Made by a program: the position numbers and the translations under genes. Positions 36,605 through 46,592 of a stretch of 64,000 nucleotides of DNA are shown one piece after another. Numbering within the stretch: position 1 is the first letter of the stretch; every line of letters begins with the position of its first letter. The notes under the pieces were generated by a model that worked only from the letters and a program-made list of their open reading frames with translations, searched no databases and was not told where the DNA came from. Source of the stretch: Oceanimonas smirnovii ATCC BAA-899 (lineage in GTDB: Bacteria; Pseudomonadota; Gammaproteobacteria; Enterobacterales; Aeromonadaceae); contig NZ_KB908459.1 in the NCBI RefSeq assembly GCF_000381965.1, forward strand, positions 62,001-126,000, given 5' to 3'.

Positions 36605-37450
36605 ATGGCTGACGAAACAAAACTCAAAAAAACCAAAAACACCAAGGCGGGTGGTGCCACCCAGGTTCAGTCCCTGTCCCGAGCGCTGCTGCTGCTGGAA
36701 CGGCTGGCCGCCTCTGATATGGGCATGTCGCTGACCGACGTGGCCGGCAGCCTGGGGCTGGCACCTTCTACCGCCCATCGCCTGCTGAACAGCCTGCGCA
36801 GCCATGATTTTGTCGATCTTGATGATACTCAGGGATTGTGGAGCATAGGCGTTAATGCCTTTTCCATCGGTCATGCCTACCTTAAAAAGCGCGATTTTAT
36901 TGCCCAGGCCAGGCCGCATATGAAGCGGCTGGTGGCAGAAACCGGTGAAACCTCCAACCTGGCCATTCTGGAGCAGGGCAGCGTGGTTTATGTGGGCCAG
37001 GTGGAATCCCCCCAGACCATGCGCATGGTGGTGTCTCTGGGCAGCCGCTCGCCGGTGCATGCCGCCGGCGTGGGCAAGGCGCTGTTGTCGGCCCTGCCCA
37101 TGAAAGAGGCGCTGGAGCTGGTACGTAATGGCGGTATGAAAGCCTACACAGAGCACACCATTATCAACCCCAGTCAGTTTGAGCAGGAACTGGTTAAAAT
37201 TGCCCGTCAGGGGTATTCCCTCGACGACGAGGAGCAGTTTGAAGGGCTGCGCTGCATTGCCGCCAACATTTATAACGAATACGGCGAGGCGGTGGCTGCC
37301 ATTTCCATCTCGGGCCCGGCGGTGCGGGTAAAGTGGGAGCGCATTCCCCAGCTCAGTGCCCTGGTAATGGACGCTGCCAGGGAAGTGACGCAGGCGATTG
37401 GCGGCAAAACTCCCAAAGCAAACAGCCGAAAGCCGGAGACTGACCGCTAG
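36605..37450 (+). CDS. IclR-family transcriptional regulator (AllR-like)
   Basis: A 281-residue IclR regulator. A lysine-rich N-terminal tail precedes the winged helix (MSLTDVAGSLGLAPSTAHRLLNSL), then the GAF-like effector domain with GSRSPVHAAGVGKALL and the C-terminal GLRCIAANIYNEYGEAVAAISISGP motif. Similarity to E. coli AllR, the glyoxylate/allantoin repressor, is strongest in the effector domain, but its own target is unknown. It lies alone downstream of the tRNAs. No strong ribosome site precedes ATG 36605, and a GTG at 36572 is possible. The purine/allantoin cluster 17 kb away makes an AllR-like role worth considering. Confidence 0.82.
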   Translation: MADETKLKKTKNTKAGGATQVQSLSRALLLLERLAASDMGMSLTDVAGSLGLAPSTAHRLLNSLRSHDFVDLDDTQGLWSIGVNAFSIGHAYLKKRDFIAQARPHMKRLVAETGETSNLAILEQGSVVYVGQVESPQTMRMVVSLGSRSPVHAAGVGKALLSALPMKEALELVRNGGMKAYTEHTIINPSQFEQELVKIARQGYSLDDEEQFEGLRCIAANIYNEYGEAVAAISISGPAVRVKWERIPQLSALVMDAAREVTQAIGGKTPKANSRKPETDR

Positions 37451-37507
37451 CATGATGGGCTTCGTTCCAACCTGCCGATTTTATTCACTCATCTTGCTCT
37501 GGCTGGC

Positions 37508-38884
37508 CTAACGCTGCTGGCTGCCCCGGGTCAGGGCGGCGGGGTCAAGCAGTTCGCGCAGCTCGGCGTCAGACAGCTCGGTTTCTTCCTGCGCCACCTC
37601 AAGAACAGGGCGACCCTCGGCATAGGCTTTTTTGGCAATGACGGCGGCTTTTGCATAGCCGATCACCGGATTCAGCGCCGTGACCAGTATGGGATTGCGG
37701 GCCAGGTTTTTTTCAATGTGTGCCTCGTTCAGGATAAAGCCGTCAATGGCTTCTGCCAGCAGGGGCGTACAGTTGGCCAGCAGCTTGATCATGGTGAGCA
37801 GGTTGCTGGCCACCAGCGGCAGCATCACATTCAGCTGAAAGTTGCCCGACTGCCCGGCAACGGTATTGGCGGCATCCAAGCCGATTACCTGGGCCGCCAC
37901 CATGGCCACCGCCTCGGGAATAACCGGGTTGACCTTACCAGGCATAATGGATGAGCCCGGCTGCAGCGCCGGCAGCTGAATTTCGGCCACACCGGTGAGC
38001 GGGCCCGAGTTCATCCAGCGCAGATCGTTGGCAATTTTCATCAGTGCCACCGCCAGGGTTTTCAGCTGGCCCGACAGCTCCACCGCCGTGTCCTGGCTGC
38101 TGAGCGCATAGAAGTAGTCTTCTGCCGGACAAAACGCCTGGCCGGTGAGCTGATTGAGGTAGTCACAAGCCAGCCTGGCCTGACGCGGATCGGCATTGAT
38201 ACCGGTGCCGATGGCGGTGCCGCCAAGAGCAAGCTGCTGCAGCCGGCTCTGCAGCCCCTGCAGCCGGTCGCGGCCATATTGTATCTGAGTGGCCCAGCCA
38301 CCCAGCTCCTGATCAAAGCGCAGGGGCATGGCATCCATCAGGTGAGTGCGGCCGGTTTTTACCTTGTTCTGCAGCTGTTCTCCTTTTCCCAGTATGGTTT
38401 GCTCCAGCTGGTGCAGCGCCGGCAGCAGATCCCGGCTGAAGGCGAGCGCCGCACTGACATGAATGGCCGACGGGATCACGTCATTGGAGCTCTGGCCCAT
38501 GTTGACGTCGTCATTAGGGTGCACTGGCAGACCGGCATGGTCACTGGCAAGGTTCGCCAGTACTTCGTTAACGTTCATATTGGTGCTGGTGCCCGAGCCG
38601 GTCTGAAACACATCCACCGGAAAGGCATCGTCATGTTGACCCTGCATCACACTATGGGCGGCCTGAAGAATTGCATCGGCCTTGCTTTGTTCCAGCCGGC
38701 CAAGTTCACTATTGGCATGGGCACAGGCTGCCTTGATGGCTGCCACCGCATGAATAAAGCCGGCGGGAAGAGGGGTGCCTGAAATGGGAAAGTTGTTAAT
38801 GGCGCGCTGGGTCTGAGCACCATAAAGGGCCTTGGCCGGCACCTCTATTTTGCCCATGGAGTCTTGCTCTGTTCGCATTTTCAT
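37508..38884 (-). CDS. fumC: Class II fumarate hydratase
   Basis: An oxygen-stable, iron-free fumarase of the aspartase/fumarase superfamily, 458 residues, homotetramer in the TCA cycle. Visible motifs are TGSGTSTNMNVNEV, GRTHLMDAMPL and the catalytic flexible loop GSSIMPGKVNPVIPE. MRTEQDSMGKIEVPAKALYGAQTQRA gives the usual N-terminus. ATG 38884 has GGGGGA seven bases upstream. No SoxS or Fur site is evident in the short upstream region, which it shares with the panM stop. Confidence 0.95.
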   Translation of the reverse strand: MKMRTEQDSMGKIEVPAKALYGAQTQRAINNFPISGTPLPAGFIHAVAAIKAACAHANSELGRLEQSKADAILQAAHSVMQGQHDDAFPVDVFQTGSGTSTNMNVNEVLANLASDHAGLPVHPNDDVNMGQSSNDVIPSAIHVSAALAFSRDLLPALHQLEQTILGKGEQLQNKVKTGRTHLMDAMPLRFDQELGGWATQIQYGRDRLQGLQSRLQQLALGGTAIGTGINADPRQARLACDYLNQLTGQAFCPAEDYFYALSSQDTAVELSGQLKTLAVALMKIANDLRWMNSGPLTGVAEIQLPALQPGSSIMPGKVNPVIPEAVAMVAAQVIGLDAANTVAGQSGNFQLNVMLPLVASNLLTMIKLLANCTPLLAEAIDGFILNEAHIEKNLARNPILVTALNPVIGYAKAAVIAKKAYAEGRPVLEVAQEETELSDAELRELLDPAALTRGSQQR

Positions 38885-38912
38885 TACTGCTTCCCCCTTT
38901 CATTTCAGGATG

Positions 38913-39290
38913 TTAGGAATACAGAGAACAGCTTAGCACTCCTTGCTGACGGTGAAAGCCCGCCTGCTCAAAAAACGCCGCCAGTGCCTCGGTTTGCTGT
39001 TCAGGCGCGTCGTTCAAATTCAGTTCCAGCCGGGTCAGGCCCTCTGCTTTGGCCTGCTCTTTCAGCCGGCGCAACAGCTCGCTGCCTACGCCCCGGCGGC
39101 GGGTAATGTCCCGTACTGCAAAAAATACAATTTGCTCCTGCCGGTGCCACGCCATGGCCACCGCCTTATCGTTGAAGGTGGCCAGTAAAAAGGGCTGTTT
39201 CTCCGGCAGAGTATGCTGCTGCAGAATAAGTCCGGCATGCTGATGATGCTGCTCGGGAAGGTGAGTAAGCCGGTGTATGGTAAGGCGCAT
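38913..39290 (-). CDS. panM: PanM/PanZ acetyl-CoA sensor (GNAT fold)
   Basis: A small GNAT-fold protein of 125 residues. The acetyl-CoA loop VRDITRRRGVGSELLRRL aligns with E. coli PanM (PanZ), as do the MRLTIHRL start and the C-terminal AFFEQAGFHRQQG. PanM binds acetyl-CoA and promotes maturation of the PanD pro-enzyme for beta-alanine and pantothenate synthesis. The family is specific to gammaproteobacteria lacking self-cleaving PanD. It is upstream of fumC on the same strand, 28 bp apart. A generic N-acetyltransferase is the alternative reading. Confidence 0.75.
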   Translation of the reverse strand: MRLTIHRLTHLPEQHHQHAGLILQQHTLPEKQPFLLATFNDKAVAMAWHRQEQIVFFAVRDITRRRGVGSELLRRLKEQAKAEGLTRLELNLNDAPEQQTEALAAFFEQAGFHRQQGVLSCSLYS

Positions 39291-39430
39291 AATGCCGCTC
39301 CCTGATGATGAAAATACCTATTCTAACACGCGGCCGGTTCGACAAACGCCGGCCCGAGCGGCATCATGGCGGCGTGTTTTCTACCATGATGTTTGCAATG
39401 AGCTTTGATACCCGGGCGCACAACAGCGCC

Positions 39431-39967
39431 ATGACCCATTTCGATCAGCATGACAGCTTCTGGCTGTTTGGTTATGGCTCCCTGATCTGGAAGGCAGACT
39501 TTGCCTTTATTGAACGCAGGCCCGCTTATATTGAAGGCTGGGCGCGGCGGTTCTGGCAGGGTTCTCATGATCACAGAGGCACGCCGGAGTTACCGGGGCG
39601 GGTGGCAACCCTGACCTGTCAGCCGGACGCGCTCTGTTATGGCATGGCCTATCGTATTGAGCCGGCGGTGCTGGCCGGGCTCGACCTCAGAGAAAAGAAC
39701 GGCTATTTGCGGGAGCGGGTCATCATCCGGTTTGACGGCGGCCGGGGTGAGGAAGGGCTGATTTATCTTGCCACCGAAGATAATGCGGCTTTTTTGGGAG
39801 CCGCTCCGCTGAAGGAAATGGCAGCTCACATCGCCCGCGCTCACGGCCCCAGCGGCAGTAACCGGGAATATTTGCTGAACCTGGCGAGTGCGCTGGCTGC
39901 CCAGGGCGTGCACGACGAGCATGTATCCGCACTGGCCGCCTTGCTGCCGGCGGAAGGAGAGTATTAA
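39431..39967 (+). CDS. Gamma-glutamylcyclotransferase (ChaC-like)
   Basis: A 178-residue protein of the ChaC/GGCT fold. It starts with the substrate-binding FWLFGYGSLIW (about 10-20), continues with ARRFWQGSHDHRGTPELPGRVATL, and has the probable catalytic Glu in DLREKNGYLRE. ChaC enzymes cleave glutathione to 5-oxoproline and Cys-Gly. Several in-frame starts exist upstream (39305, 39401) and no ribosome site is convincing. 39431 is chosen because it leaves the usual short N-terminal lead. The stop overlaps the next gene by one base. Confidence 0.85.
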   Translation: MTHFDQHDSFWLFGYGSLIWKADFAFIERRPAYIEGWARRFWQGSHDHRGTPELPGRVATLTCQPDALCYGMAYRIEPAVLAGLDLREKNGYLRERVIIRFDGGRGEEGLIYLATEDNAAFLGAAPLKEMAAHIARAHGPSGSNREYLLNLASALAAQGVHDEHVSALAALLPAEGEY

Positions 39968-40218
39968 TGGAGTGTCGCTCCAATTGTGGTGCCTGTTGTA
40001 TTGCACCCAGCATCAGTGCACCTTTGCCGGGCATGCCCAATGGTAAACCGGCGGGCGTGCCCTGTGCTCATTTAATGGCAGACATGCGCTGTGAGCTGTT
40101 CGGCAGGCCCGAGCGGCCGGCGTTGTGTGCCCGTTTCAACCCGGCCGAAGACGTATGCGGCACCAGCCGGGACAACGCCATCTGGCTTATCAGCGAGCTG
40201 GAAGCGGCGACGGCCTAA
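39967..40218 (+). CDS. YkgJ-family cysteine cluster protein
   Basis: A small cytosolic protein of 83 residues with the CxxxCGxCC cluster (CRSNCGACC) at the N-terminus and further cysteines in VPCAHL, RCELF, ALCARF and VCG. This pattern is predicted to bind zinc or an Fe-S cluster in the UPF0153/YkgJ family. Function unknown. ATG overlaps the upstream stop (TAATG), implying coupling with the gamma-glutamylcyclotransferase. Its stop overlaps the stop of the convergent envC gene by 3-4 bases. Confidence 0.87.
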   Translation: MECRSNCGACCIAPSISAPLPGMPNGKPAGVPCAHLMADMRCELFGRPERPALCARFNPAEDVCGTSRDNAIWLISELEAATA

Positions 40219-41420
40219 CCCCGGCGCAGCCAGGGCAGGGGATCGACGGCCTGACCTTTGTAGCGTATTTCAAAATACAGGCCGGGCTTGTCCTGGCCGC
40301 CGCTTTCACCACTCAGAGCAATGGCCTGGCCGGCCTTGACCTTGTCACCGGGCCCCAGCAGTAAAGACTGGTTATGACCGTAAAGGCTTAAATAACCTTT
40401 TCCGTGATCAATCACCATCACCATGCCAAAGCCGTTCAGCCAGTCGGCATACACGACCTGGCCATTGGCCACCGCACTGACTTGCCGTCCGGCGGGAGCG
40501 GAAATCAGCAGGCCTTTCCAGTTCAGTTCACTGGTGCGCGATGAGCCAAAGCGATGCTGCAGTTTGCCTTTCAGTGGCCAGGGCAGGCTGCCTTTGGCCA
40601 GGCCGCCAAAGTTTCCTTGAGTTTTGGCCACCACCGGCGTGTGACCCGAGGGGCCGGGCTGACGACGGGCAGCGGCTTCACGGCGTTCACGCTCCAGCCG
40701 TTCTCGTTCGGCGCGCTCGGCGGCGGCTTTTATCTGTTGTTCAAGGTGGCTGGCAGCCTGCTTGAGATTGGCCAGCCGGCGGTTACCCTGCTCCAGCTGA
40801 GCGTTAAGCTTTTTAGCGGTCTGGTTACGCTCATTTTGCCGTTGTTGCAGCGATTGTTGCTGTTGTTGCTGGCCTGCCAGCAGCGCTTTGAGCTGAACCC
40901 GGCTCTGCTCGGCCCGGCGGCGGTTATCCGCCAGCTGGCGGCGAATGTCGGCCAGTCTGTGCAGCGCATCGGCGCGGGCCTGGTTAAGGTGGGCGTAATA
41001 GTGCAGCAGACGGTCTATATCACTGCTGTCCTGACCATTAAGCAGCAGCTTCAGATAATCGTGGCGGCCATTCTGATAGGCAGCGCGCAGCTGTGTGGCC
41101 AGCTGCTGTTTTTGTTCATCAGCCTGACGGTTCAGGGCTTTGTGTTCCTGATCGAGCCGGGCCAGCTCCTGCTCGTTGCCTTTCAGCTTGTTGCGCGTCT
41201 GGTTCAGCTGTCGTGCCATGGCGGAAATGGCTTTTTCATCCTTGGCCAGCTGTTGCTGCAATGCCTTCAGCTCCCGCTGCTGAGTCTGAATATCCTTTTG
41301 CTGGCTGGCAATCTGTCCTTTTACATTGCCCAGGTCCTTGCTGTCGTCCGCCCATGCGCAAGCACCGGCCATCAGGCCGGTGCTCAGCAATAACGAAACA
41401 ATCAGTCTTTGCGTGCCCAT
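40215..41420 (-). CDS. envC: Murein hydrolase activator EnvC
   Basis: A septal factor of 401 residues that activates the amidases AmiA/AmiB at division. The signal peptide ends ACAWA; two long coiled coils follow (about 30-110 and 150-250, Gln/Arg/Ala-rich), then a C-terminal LytM domain (about 285-395) with GLLISAPAGRQVSAVANGQVVYADWLNG and SLYGHNQS. The domain lacks the usual zinc-binding set, as in E. coli EnvC. The gene lies 10 bp after gpmI, matching the conserved gpmI-envC pair. Confidence 0.95.
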   Translation of the reverse strand: MGTQRLIVSLLLSTGLMAGACAWADDSKDLGNVKGQIASQQKDIQTQQRELKALQQQLAKDEKAISAMARQLNQTRNKLKGNEQELARLDQEHKALNRQADEQKQQLATQLRAAYQNGRHDYLKLLLNGQDSSDIDRLLHYYAHLNQARADALHRLADIRRQLADNRRRAEQSRVQLKALLAGQQQQQQSLQQRQNERNQTAKKLNAQLEQGNRRLANLKQAASHLEQQIKAAAERAERERLERERREAAARRQPGPSGHTPVVAKTQGNFGGLAKGSLPWPLKGKLQHRFGSSRTSELNWKGLLISAPAGRQVSAVANGQVVYADWLNGFGMVMVIDHGKGYLSLYGHNQSLLLGPGDKVKAGQAIALSGESGGQDKPGLYFEIRYKGQAVDPLPWLRRG

Positions 41421-41430
41421 AGGGCCGTGA

Positions 41431-42963
41431 TTATTTCAGAACCATCAGAGGCTTGCCAGTCATTTGCGGCGGAATCTCCAGCCCCATCAGGGTCAGTATG
41501 GTGGGGGCCAGATCGGACAGCCTGCCGCCTGCTACCGGCGTGGCATCCCGGCCGATGTAAATCAGCGGCACCGGCAGGTTGGTATGAGCGGTATGAGCCT
41601 GACCGGTCTGTGGGTTGACCATTTGCTCGGCATTGCCGTGATCGGCGGTGATCAGGGCTTCGCCACCGACTTTCTCCAGGGCTTTCACCACCCGGCCAAT
41701 AGATCTGTCTACCGCTTCGCAGGCTTTGACCGCCGCTTCAAATACACCGGTATGACCTACCATGTCACCGTTGGGGTAGTTGCAGATAATGACGTCGAAC
41801 TCGCCGCTTTCAATGGCGTCTACCAGCTTGTCGGTGAGCTGCTCAGAGTTCATTTCCGGCTGCAGATCATAGGTAGCCACCTGAGGGCTTGGAATCAACT
41901 CGCGCTGTTCGCCCCTGAAACAGTCTTCCATGCCGCCGTTAAAGAAGAAGGTAACATGAGCGTATTTCTCGGTTTCAGAGATGCGCAGCTGGGTCTTGTT
42001 GTGATTGGCCAGCCACTCTCCGAGGGTGTTTTCCAGCCGGACCGGCGGATAAGCGCAACTGGTGTGAATATCGGCAGCATATTCAGTGAGCATCACAAAA
42101 TCGGACAGGGCCGGATAGTGGCTGCGTTCAAAGCCGGCGAAGTCGCTCTCCACAAAGGCACGGGTCAGCTCCCGGGCCCGGTCGGCACGGAAGTTCATAA
42201 AGATGACGGCGTCATCATCCTGCATGATAACCGGCTCGCCGATCACAGTGGCGTTTACGAACTCGTCGTTCTCGTCTCTGTGATAGGCTGCCTGCAAGGC
42301 AGCAGGCCCTGATCCGGCGCTGTATTCCGCCTTGCCCTGAGTCAGCAGATCATAGGCAATTTGCACCCGCTCCCAGCGGTTGTCCCTGTCCATGGCGTAG
42401 TAGCGGCCAATGACGGAGGCCAGCCGGCCTTTACCCAGTTTTGTAAACAAATCGTCAAAACGTTGGAGTGAACTCATGGCTGAACGCGGGGCCACATCCC
42501 GGCCGTCGAGAAAGCCATGCAGATAGATTTGTTCGGCACCGCGCTGGGCGGCCAGTTCAATCATGGCAGCAATATGATCTTCATGGCTGTGCACGCCACC
42601 GGGCGACAGCAGGCCCATAATATGCACCGCTTTGCCCTTGCTCACGGCACCATCCACCGCCTTGGTCAGGGCCGGGTTAGTAAAGAAGTCGCCGTCTTTA
42701 ATGGCCTTGCCGATGCGGGTGAAGTCCTGATAAACAATGCGGCCGGCACCAATATTGACGTGACCTACTTCCGAGTTACCCATCTGCCCGTCGGGCAGAC
42801 CCACATCGTCACCTGACGTAGAGATCAGGGTGGAAGGCCGGTTCTTCATCAGGCCGTCGAGCACGGGAGTATGAGCGCTGTGAATGGCGTTATGTTCGGT
42901 TTTTTCGCTGTACCCCCAGCCGTCGAGAATCAGCAGTACCAGGGGTTTTTTGGTCGAGTTCAT
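41431..42963 (-). CDS. gpmI: 2,3-bisphosphoglycerate-independent phosphoglycerate mutase
   Basis: A manganese-dependent glycolytic mutase of 510 residues, alkaline-phosphatase fold. The N-terminal metal site is [11 protein letters not shown], and the phosphoserine nucleophile is in [17 protein letters not shown]. The phosphotransferase insert has [12 protein letters not shown]-terminal metal ligands include [12 protein letters not shown] and ITADHGNAE. First gene of gpmI-envC, divergent from yibN-secB-gpsA as in E. coli. Confidence 0.97.
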   Translation of the reverse strand: MNSTKKPLVLLILDGWGYSEKTEHNAIHSAHTPVLDGLMKNRPSTLISTSGDDVGLPDGQMGNSEVGHVNIGAGRIVYQDFTRIGKAIKDGDFFTNPALTKAVDGAVSKGKAVHIMGLLSPGGVHSHEDHIAAMIELAAQRGAEQIYLHGFLDGRDVAPRSAMSSLQRFDDLFTKLGKGRLASVIGRYYAMDRDNRWERVQIAYDLLTQGKAEYSAGSGPAALQAAYHRDENDEFVNATVIGEPVIMQDDDAVIFMNFRADRARELTRAFVESDFAGFERSHYPALSDFVMLTEYAADIHTSCAYPPVRLENTLGEWLANHNKTQLRISETEKYAHVTFFFNGGMEDCFRGEQRELIPSPQVATYDLQPEMNSEQLTDKLVDAIESGEFDVIICNYPNGDMVGHTGVFEAAVKACEAVDRSIGRVVKALEKVGGEALITADHGNAEQMVNPQTGQAHTAHTNLPVPLIYIGRDATPVAGGRLSDLAPTILTLMGLEIPPQMTGKPLMVLK

Positions 42964-43178
42964 GGTGTAACCCTATATCGTTATTTAAAGTGTCATGCGA
43001 TGAAAACTGAAACTGTGTGTCATTTTACTACAATTGCCGAATTGGTCACCAGACAAGGGGTGTGGGATTTGCCATTGGGTGATCCGTCCCGCATTTGGGC
43101 GGAAAGCGGCGGCTGTTATTTGATGTTTCCCCATGTATACTCGGGCTTTTCCGTCTTTCATTCGCAAGAAGTAACATC

Positions 43179-43610
43179 ATGCAAGAATACCTTGATTTTG
43201 CCGGCCGGCATCCGCTGCTGAGCATGGTTTGGCTGGGGTTGGCCATGGCAGTGATATATACCTTTATCATTGCCCGTTTTTCCAAGGTGAAGGTGATTCC
43301 GGCTCAGGAAGCGGTCATGCTGATTAACAAGCAGAATGCTGCCGTGGTGGATATTCGGACCGCAGAAGAATTCCGCAAAGGCCATATTGCCGGTGCCATT
43401 AATGTACCCAACAGTCAGCTGAAGGCCAACAACCTCAATCTGATTGAAAAGTATAAAGACAAACCGCTGGTGCTGGTCTGTGAAAGCGGCATGACCACCT
43501 CCGGAGCCGGCCGCCTGCTGAGCAAGGCGGGCTTCAGCCAGGTTCATACTTTGCGCGGCGGCATGACCGACTGGCGCACTCAGAACCTGCCGGTGACCAC
43601 CAAGCGTTAA
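43179..43610 (+). CDS. yibN: Membrane-anchored rhodanese-domain protein YibN
   Basis: A 143-residue protein, the same length as E. coli YibN. One N-terminal membrane helix (LLSMVWLGLAMAVIYTFIIA, about 11-30) precedes a single rhodanese domain with VVDIRTAEEFRKGHIAGAINVP and the active-site Cys in VLVCESGMTTSGAG. It may handle persulfide sulfur or act in membrane protein insertion, as reported for YibN. ATG 43179 (MQEYLDFAGRHP) matches the family start. Followed by secB after 33 bp; the grxC gene present here in E. coli is missing. Confidence 0.92.
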   Translation: MQEYLDFAGRHPLLSMVWLGLAMAVIYTFIIARFSKVKVIPAQEAVMLINKQNAAVVDIRTAEEFRKGHIAGAINVPNSQLKANNLNLIEKYKDKPLVLVCESGMTTSGAGRLLSKAGFSQVHTLRGGMTDWRTQNLPVTTKR

Positions 43611-43643
43611 TTTTTATAACCCATTGAGCAAAAGGATAGTTTC

Positions 43644-44129
43644 ATGGCTGAAGCAGCAAACGGTGCCGACACTCAGGCGCAACAACAGGTAGAATTTCAG
43701 ATCCAGCGTATTTATCTGAAAGACGTGTCCTTTGAAGCACCGGGTACGCCCGTGGTGTTCCAGAAGGAATGGAAACCCGAAGTTAAACTGGATCTCGACA
43801 CCAAAAGCGCCCGCCTGGGTGACAATGTATTTGAAGTGGTGCTGACCCTGACCGTCACCTGCAACATGGGCGAAAACGAAACCGTTTACCTGTGTGAAAT
43901 TCAGCAGGCTGGTGTGTTCACCATCGGTAACATGGCCGAGCCGCAGCTGGCTCATTGCCTGGGTTCTTTCTGCCCCAATATTCTGTTCCCCTATGCCCGT
44001 GAAACTGTATCCGGTCTGGTGAACAAGGGCTCCTTCCCACAGCTGAATCTGGCGCCGGTCAACTTTGATGCTCTGTTTGCCGCTCATATGCAGCGCGCTC
44101 AGGAGCAACAGCAGCAGGCCGATGCCTGA
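43644..44129 (+). CDS. secB: Protein-export chaperone SecB
   Basis: A tetrameric cytosolic chaperone of 161 residues that keeps preproteins unfolded and delivers them to SecA. Conserved SecB segments: [49 protein letters not shown] and [17 protein letters not shown]. The C-terminal tail is Gln/Ala-rich. The start has AAAGGA upstream. The stop TGA overlaps the gpsA ATG. Confidence 0.97.
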   Translation: MAEAANGADTQAQQQVEFQIQRIYLKDVSFEAPGTPVVFQKEWKPEVKLDLDTKSARLGDNVFEVVLTLTVTCNMGENETVYLCEIQQAGVFTIGNMAEPQLAHCLGSFCPNILFPYARETVSGLVNKGSFPQLNLAPVNFDALFAAHMQRAQEQQQQADA

Positions 44130-45133
44130 TGACCCGGCAGGCTGCCATTTCAGTGCTGGGGGCCGGCTCTTACGGCACGGCCCTGGCTATTGCGCTGGCC
44201 CGCAACGGCCACCGTACCCTGCTGTGGAGCCACAGGCCCGAGCAGGTGGCCACGCTGGCGGCAGACCGTTGTAACAAGGTTTTTCTGCCCGATGCGGCCT
44301 TTCCCGACAGCCTGATACCGAACGCTGATCTGCAGCAAGTGGTGCAGGCCAGCCGCAATTTGCTGATTGTGGTGCCCAGCCATGTGTTTGCCGATGTGTT
44401 ACGCCAAATAAAGCCGTTTTTGCGCCCGGACAGTCGTATTGCCTGGGCAACCAAGGGGCTGGATCCGGATACCGGCAACCTGCTGCAGCAGGTTGCGACC
44501 GATATTCTGGGTGAAAACAGGGCGCTGGCGGTATTGTCGGGGCCAACCTTTGCCAAAGAGCTGGCCATGGGCCTGCCCACGGCTATTTCCCTGGCATCCA
44601 ACGATGCCGGCTTTGCCAGAGAGCTGGCCGATCTGCTGCACTGTGGCCGCTCGTTCCGGGTATATCTGAACGACGATATGGTGGGGCTGCAGCTGGGCGG
44701 TGCCGTCAAAAACGTGATTGCCATTGGTGCCGGTCTGGCAGACGGGCTGGGTTTTGGTGCCAATGCCCGCACTGCGCTTATTACTCGCGGGCTGGCCGAG
44801 CTGCAACGTCTGGGCGTGGCCCTGGGTGCTCAGCAGGATACCTTTATGGGCATGGCCGGGCTGGGCGATCTGGTGCTCACCTGCACCGATAACCAGTCCC
44901 GTAACCGTCGTTTTGGCCTGGCACTGGGGCAGGGCAAGAGCGTAGATACCGCCATGGCCGAGATCGGTCAGGTGGTGGAAGGTTATCGTAACGCCGCCGA
45001 AGTGCATCAGCTGGCGGGTCGTCATGGGGTGGAAATGCCCATTTGCGATCAGGTGTACCGGGTGTTGTATGAAGGCAAGAACGCCAAAGAGGCCGCCATT
45101 GCCCTGCTCAGCCGGGATCGCAAAGCGGAGTAG
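44129..45133 (+). CDS. gpsA: NAD(P)-dependent glycerol-3-phosphate dehydrogenase
   Basis: A 334-residue enzyme reducing dihydroxyacetone phosphate to sn-glycerol-3-phosphate for phospholipid synthesis. Rossmann motif [13 protein letters not shown] (9-21), [12 protein letters not shown], the catalytic lysine in [14 protein letters not shown], and [16 protein letters not shown] overlaps the secB stop. Followed by a terminator; the cysE gene found next in E. coli is absent. Confidence 0.97.
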   Translation: MTRQAAISVLGAGSYGTALAIALARNGHRTLLWSHRPEQVATLAADRCNKVFLPDAAFPDSLIPNADLQQVVQASRNLLIVVPSHVFADVLRQIKPFLRPDSRIAWATKGLDPDTGNLLQQVATDILGENRALAVLSGPTFAKELAMGLPTAISLASNDAGFARELADLLHCGRSFRVYLNDDMVGLQLGGAVKNVIAIGAGLADGLGFGANARTALITRGLAELQRLGVALGAQQDTFMGMAGLGDLVLTCTDNQSRNRRFGLALGQGKSVDTAMAEIGQVVEGYRNAAEVHQLAGRHGVEMPICDQVYRVLYEGKNAKEAAIALLSRDRKAE

Positions 45134-45175
45134 CAGAGAGCTTGAAGCGATAAGCTCGAAGTGAACACCCAAACA

Positions 45176-45200
45176 AAAGGAGCCTTTGTGGCTCCTTTTT
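45176..45200. terminator. Terminator between convergent gpsA and nfuA
   Basis: The stem AAAGGAGCC/GGCTCCTTT with loop TTTGT, A-rich before and T-rich after, can serve both strands. Confidence 0.88.
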
Positions 45201-45218
45201 GCTTTCGGGCGAATGCGC

Positions 45219-45797
45219 TCAGTAGTAGGAGTGGTCGCCGCGCTGGTGCTCGGTGGCGTCGCGCACGCCGTTGAGTTCACCCGGGAACAGCTCGAGCAGT
45301 TGCTTCTCGATACCTTCCTTCAGGGTGACGTCTACCATGGAGCAACCGTTACAGCCGCCGCCAAACTGCAGAATGGCCAGGCCGTCTTCGGTGATCTCGG
45401 TCAGCACTACCTGACCGCCGTGACTGGCCAGCCCGGGGTTGATCTGGGACTGCAGCACATATTCGACCCGGTCGGCCAGAGGGGCATCATCCGGCACCTT
45501 GCTCATTTTGGCATTGGGAGCTTTCAGGGTCAGCTGAGAGCCCATCTGATCGGTGACGAAATCAATTTCGGCTTCTTCCAGAAAGGGGGCGCTTTGCGGG
45601 TCAACCACGGCTTCAAAACCATCAAACTGCAGATGGGTATCTTCCGGATCCACTGCATCGGGAGGACAGTAAGAAACGCCGCACTCGGCATTGGGTGTGC
45701 CGGGGTTAACCACAAACACGCGAATATTGGTGCCTTCCGGCTGCTGCGACAGCAGCTTGCAGAAGTGCCCCTGGGCGGTTTCGGAAATCGTAATCAT
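45219..45797 (-). CDS. nfuA: Fe/S biogenesis protein NfuA
   Basis: A 192-residue iron-sulfur carrier: N-terminal A-type-like domain lacking its cysteines, and C-terminal Nfu domain with the cluster-binding CNGC in [24 protein letters not shown]. Nearly every block of E. coli NfuA is recognisable ([45 protein letters not shown] terminus). Start at 45797 with GAGGA upstream; the frame is open for eleven more non-conserved codons. It follows gntX on the same strand. Confidence 0.96.
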   Translation of the reverse strand: MITISETAQGHFCKLLSQQPEGTNIRVFVVNPGTPNAECGVSYCPPDAVDPEDTHLQFDGFEAVVDPQSAPFLEEAEIDFVTDQMGSQLTLKAPNAKMSKVPDDAPLADRVEYVLQSQINPGLASHGGQVVLTEITEDGLAILQFGGGCNGCSMVDVTLKEGIEKQLLELFPGELNGVRDATEHQRGDHSYY

Positions 45798-45869
45798 CGC
45801 TATCCTCGTAAACCTGACTAAACAACTCAACTTTAAATCATACTCCTGTTGCCAGCGCTTGAATAGTGA

Positions 45870-46589
45870 TCAGCGTTCAAGAGTGCGGCACACTGCCCAG
45901 ACTTCGACGGTTTCCACGCCATTGTCGTGCAGCAAGTGAGTCAGCTCCGTCATGGTGGATCCGGTGGTGATCACATCGTCCAGCAGGGCGACGTGGCGAT
46001 AGCGGCAGTTAGCAACAGCAAAGGCTCCGGTCAGATTGCGCCGGCGCTCTGCTCTGCTCAGATGGGTTTGCGCTGCGGTGGCACGCACCCGACGCAGCAC
46101 CCGGCTATCTATGTGCAGATCCAGGCATGACTGCAGGCCACGGGCTATTTCATGGCTCTGGTTAAAGCCCCGGCGCAACTGTCGCCACCAGTGCAGCGGC
46201 ACCGGCAGTATGGCTTCAGGCCATGGCGGGGTCAGCTCAGCAGCCAGCAAGTGCCCCAGCAGGCGGCCATTGAGCATTTTTCCGTGATATTTCAGATTGT
46301 GGATCAGCCGGTTAAAGGGAGCATCAAAAGGGGCCAGCACCCGCATGCGCTGCCAGGCCGGCGGCTGTTTCTGACAGCGGCCACAGTGGGCATCGTCTAC
46401 CGGCAGCGGAAAAGCACAACCCGGGCAGGGATAAGTCAGCACCGGCAGACCGGTGCGGCAATGCCGGCATAACAATGGCTGCTCATCACAGTCCTGCCGG
46501 CACAACAGGCACTGTCCCTGCCACAACGGGCCGGATTGTAAGCGGGCCAGCAGGGGCCGTATGATGGGCCGGAGACGATAAGGAAACAT
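45870..46589 (-). CDS. gntX: ComF/GntX-family phosphoribosyltransferase-like protein
   Basis: A 239-residue ComF family protein. The N-terminal zinc-ribbon has cysteine pairs (CLLC, CRHC, CPGC, CGRC), and the C-terminal PRTase-like domain has ALLDDVITTGSTMTEL. E. coli GntX (YhgH) is required for use of DNA as a nutrient, and ComF acts in natural transformation. ATG 46589 (MFPYRLRP) is chosen; the frame stays open upstream through the bioH coding strand, which is implausible. Only three bases separate its start from the divergent bioH start. nfuA follows on the same strand. Confidence 0.9.
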   Translation of the reverse strand: MFPYRLRPIIRPLLARLQSGPLWQGQCLLCRQDCDEQPLLCRHCRTGLPVLTYPCPGCAFPLPVDDAHCGRCQKQPPAWQRMRVLAPFDAPFNRLIHNLKYHGKMLNGRLLGHLLAAELTPPWPEAILPVPLHWWRQLRRGFNQSHEIARGLQSCLDLHIDSRVLRRVRATAAQTHLSRAERRRNLTGAFAVANCRYRHVALLDDVITTGSTMTELTHLLHDNGVETVEVWAVCRTLER

Positions 46590-46592
46590 GTA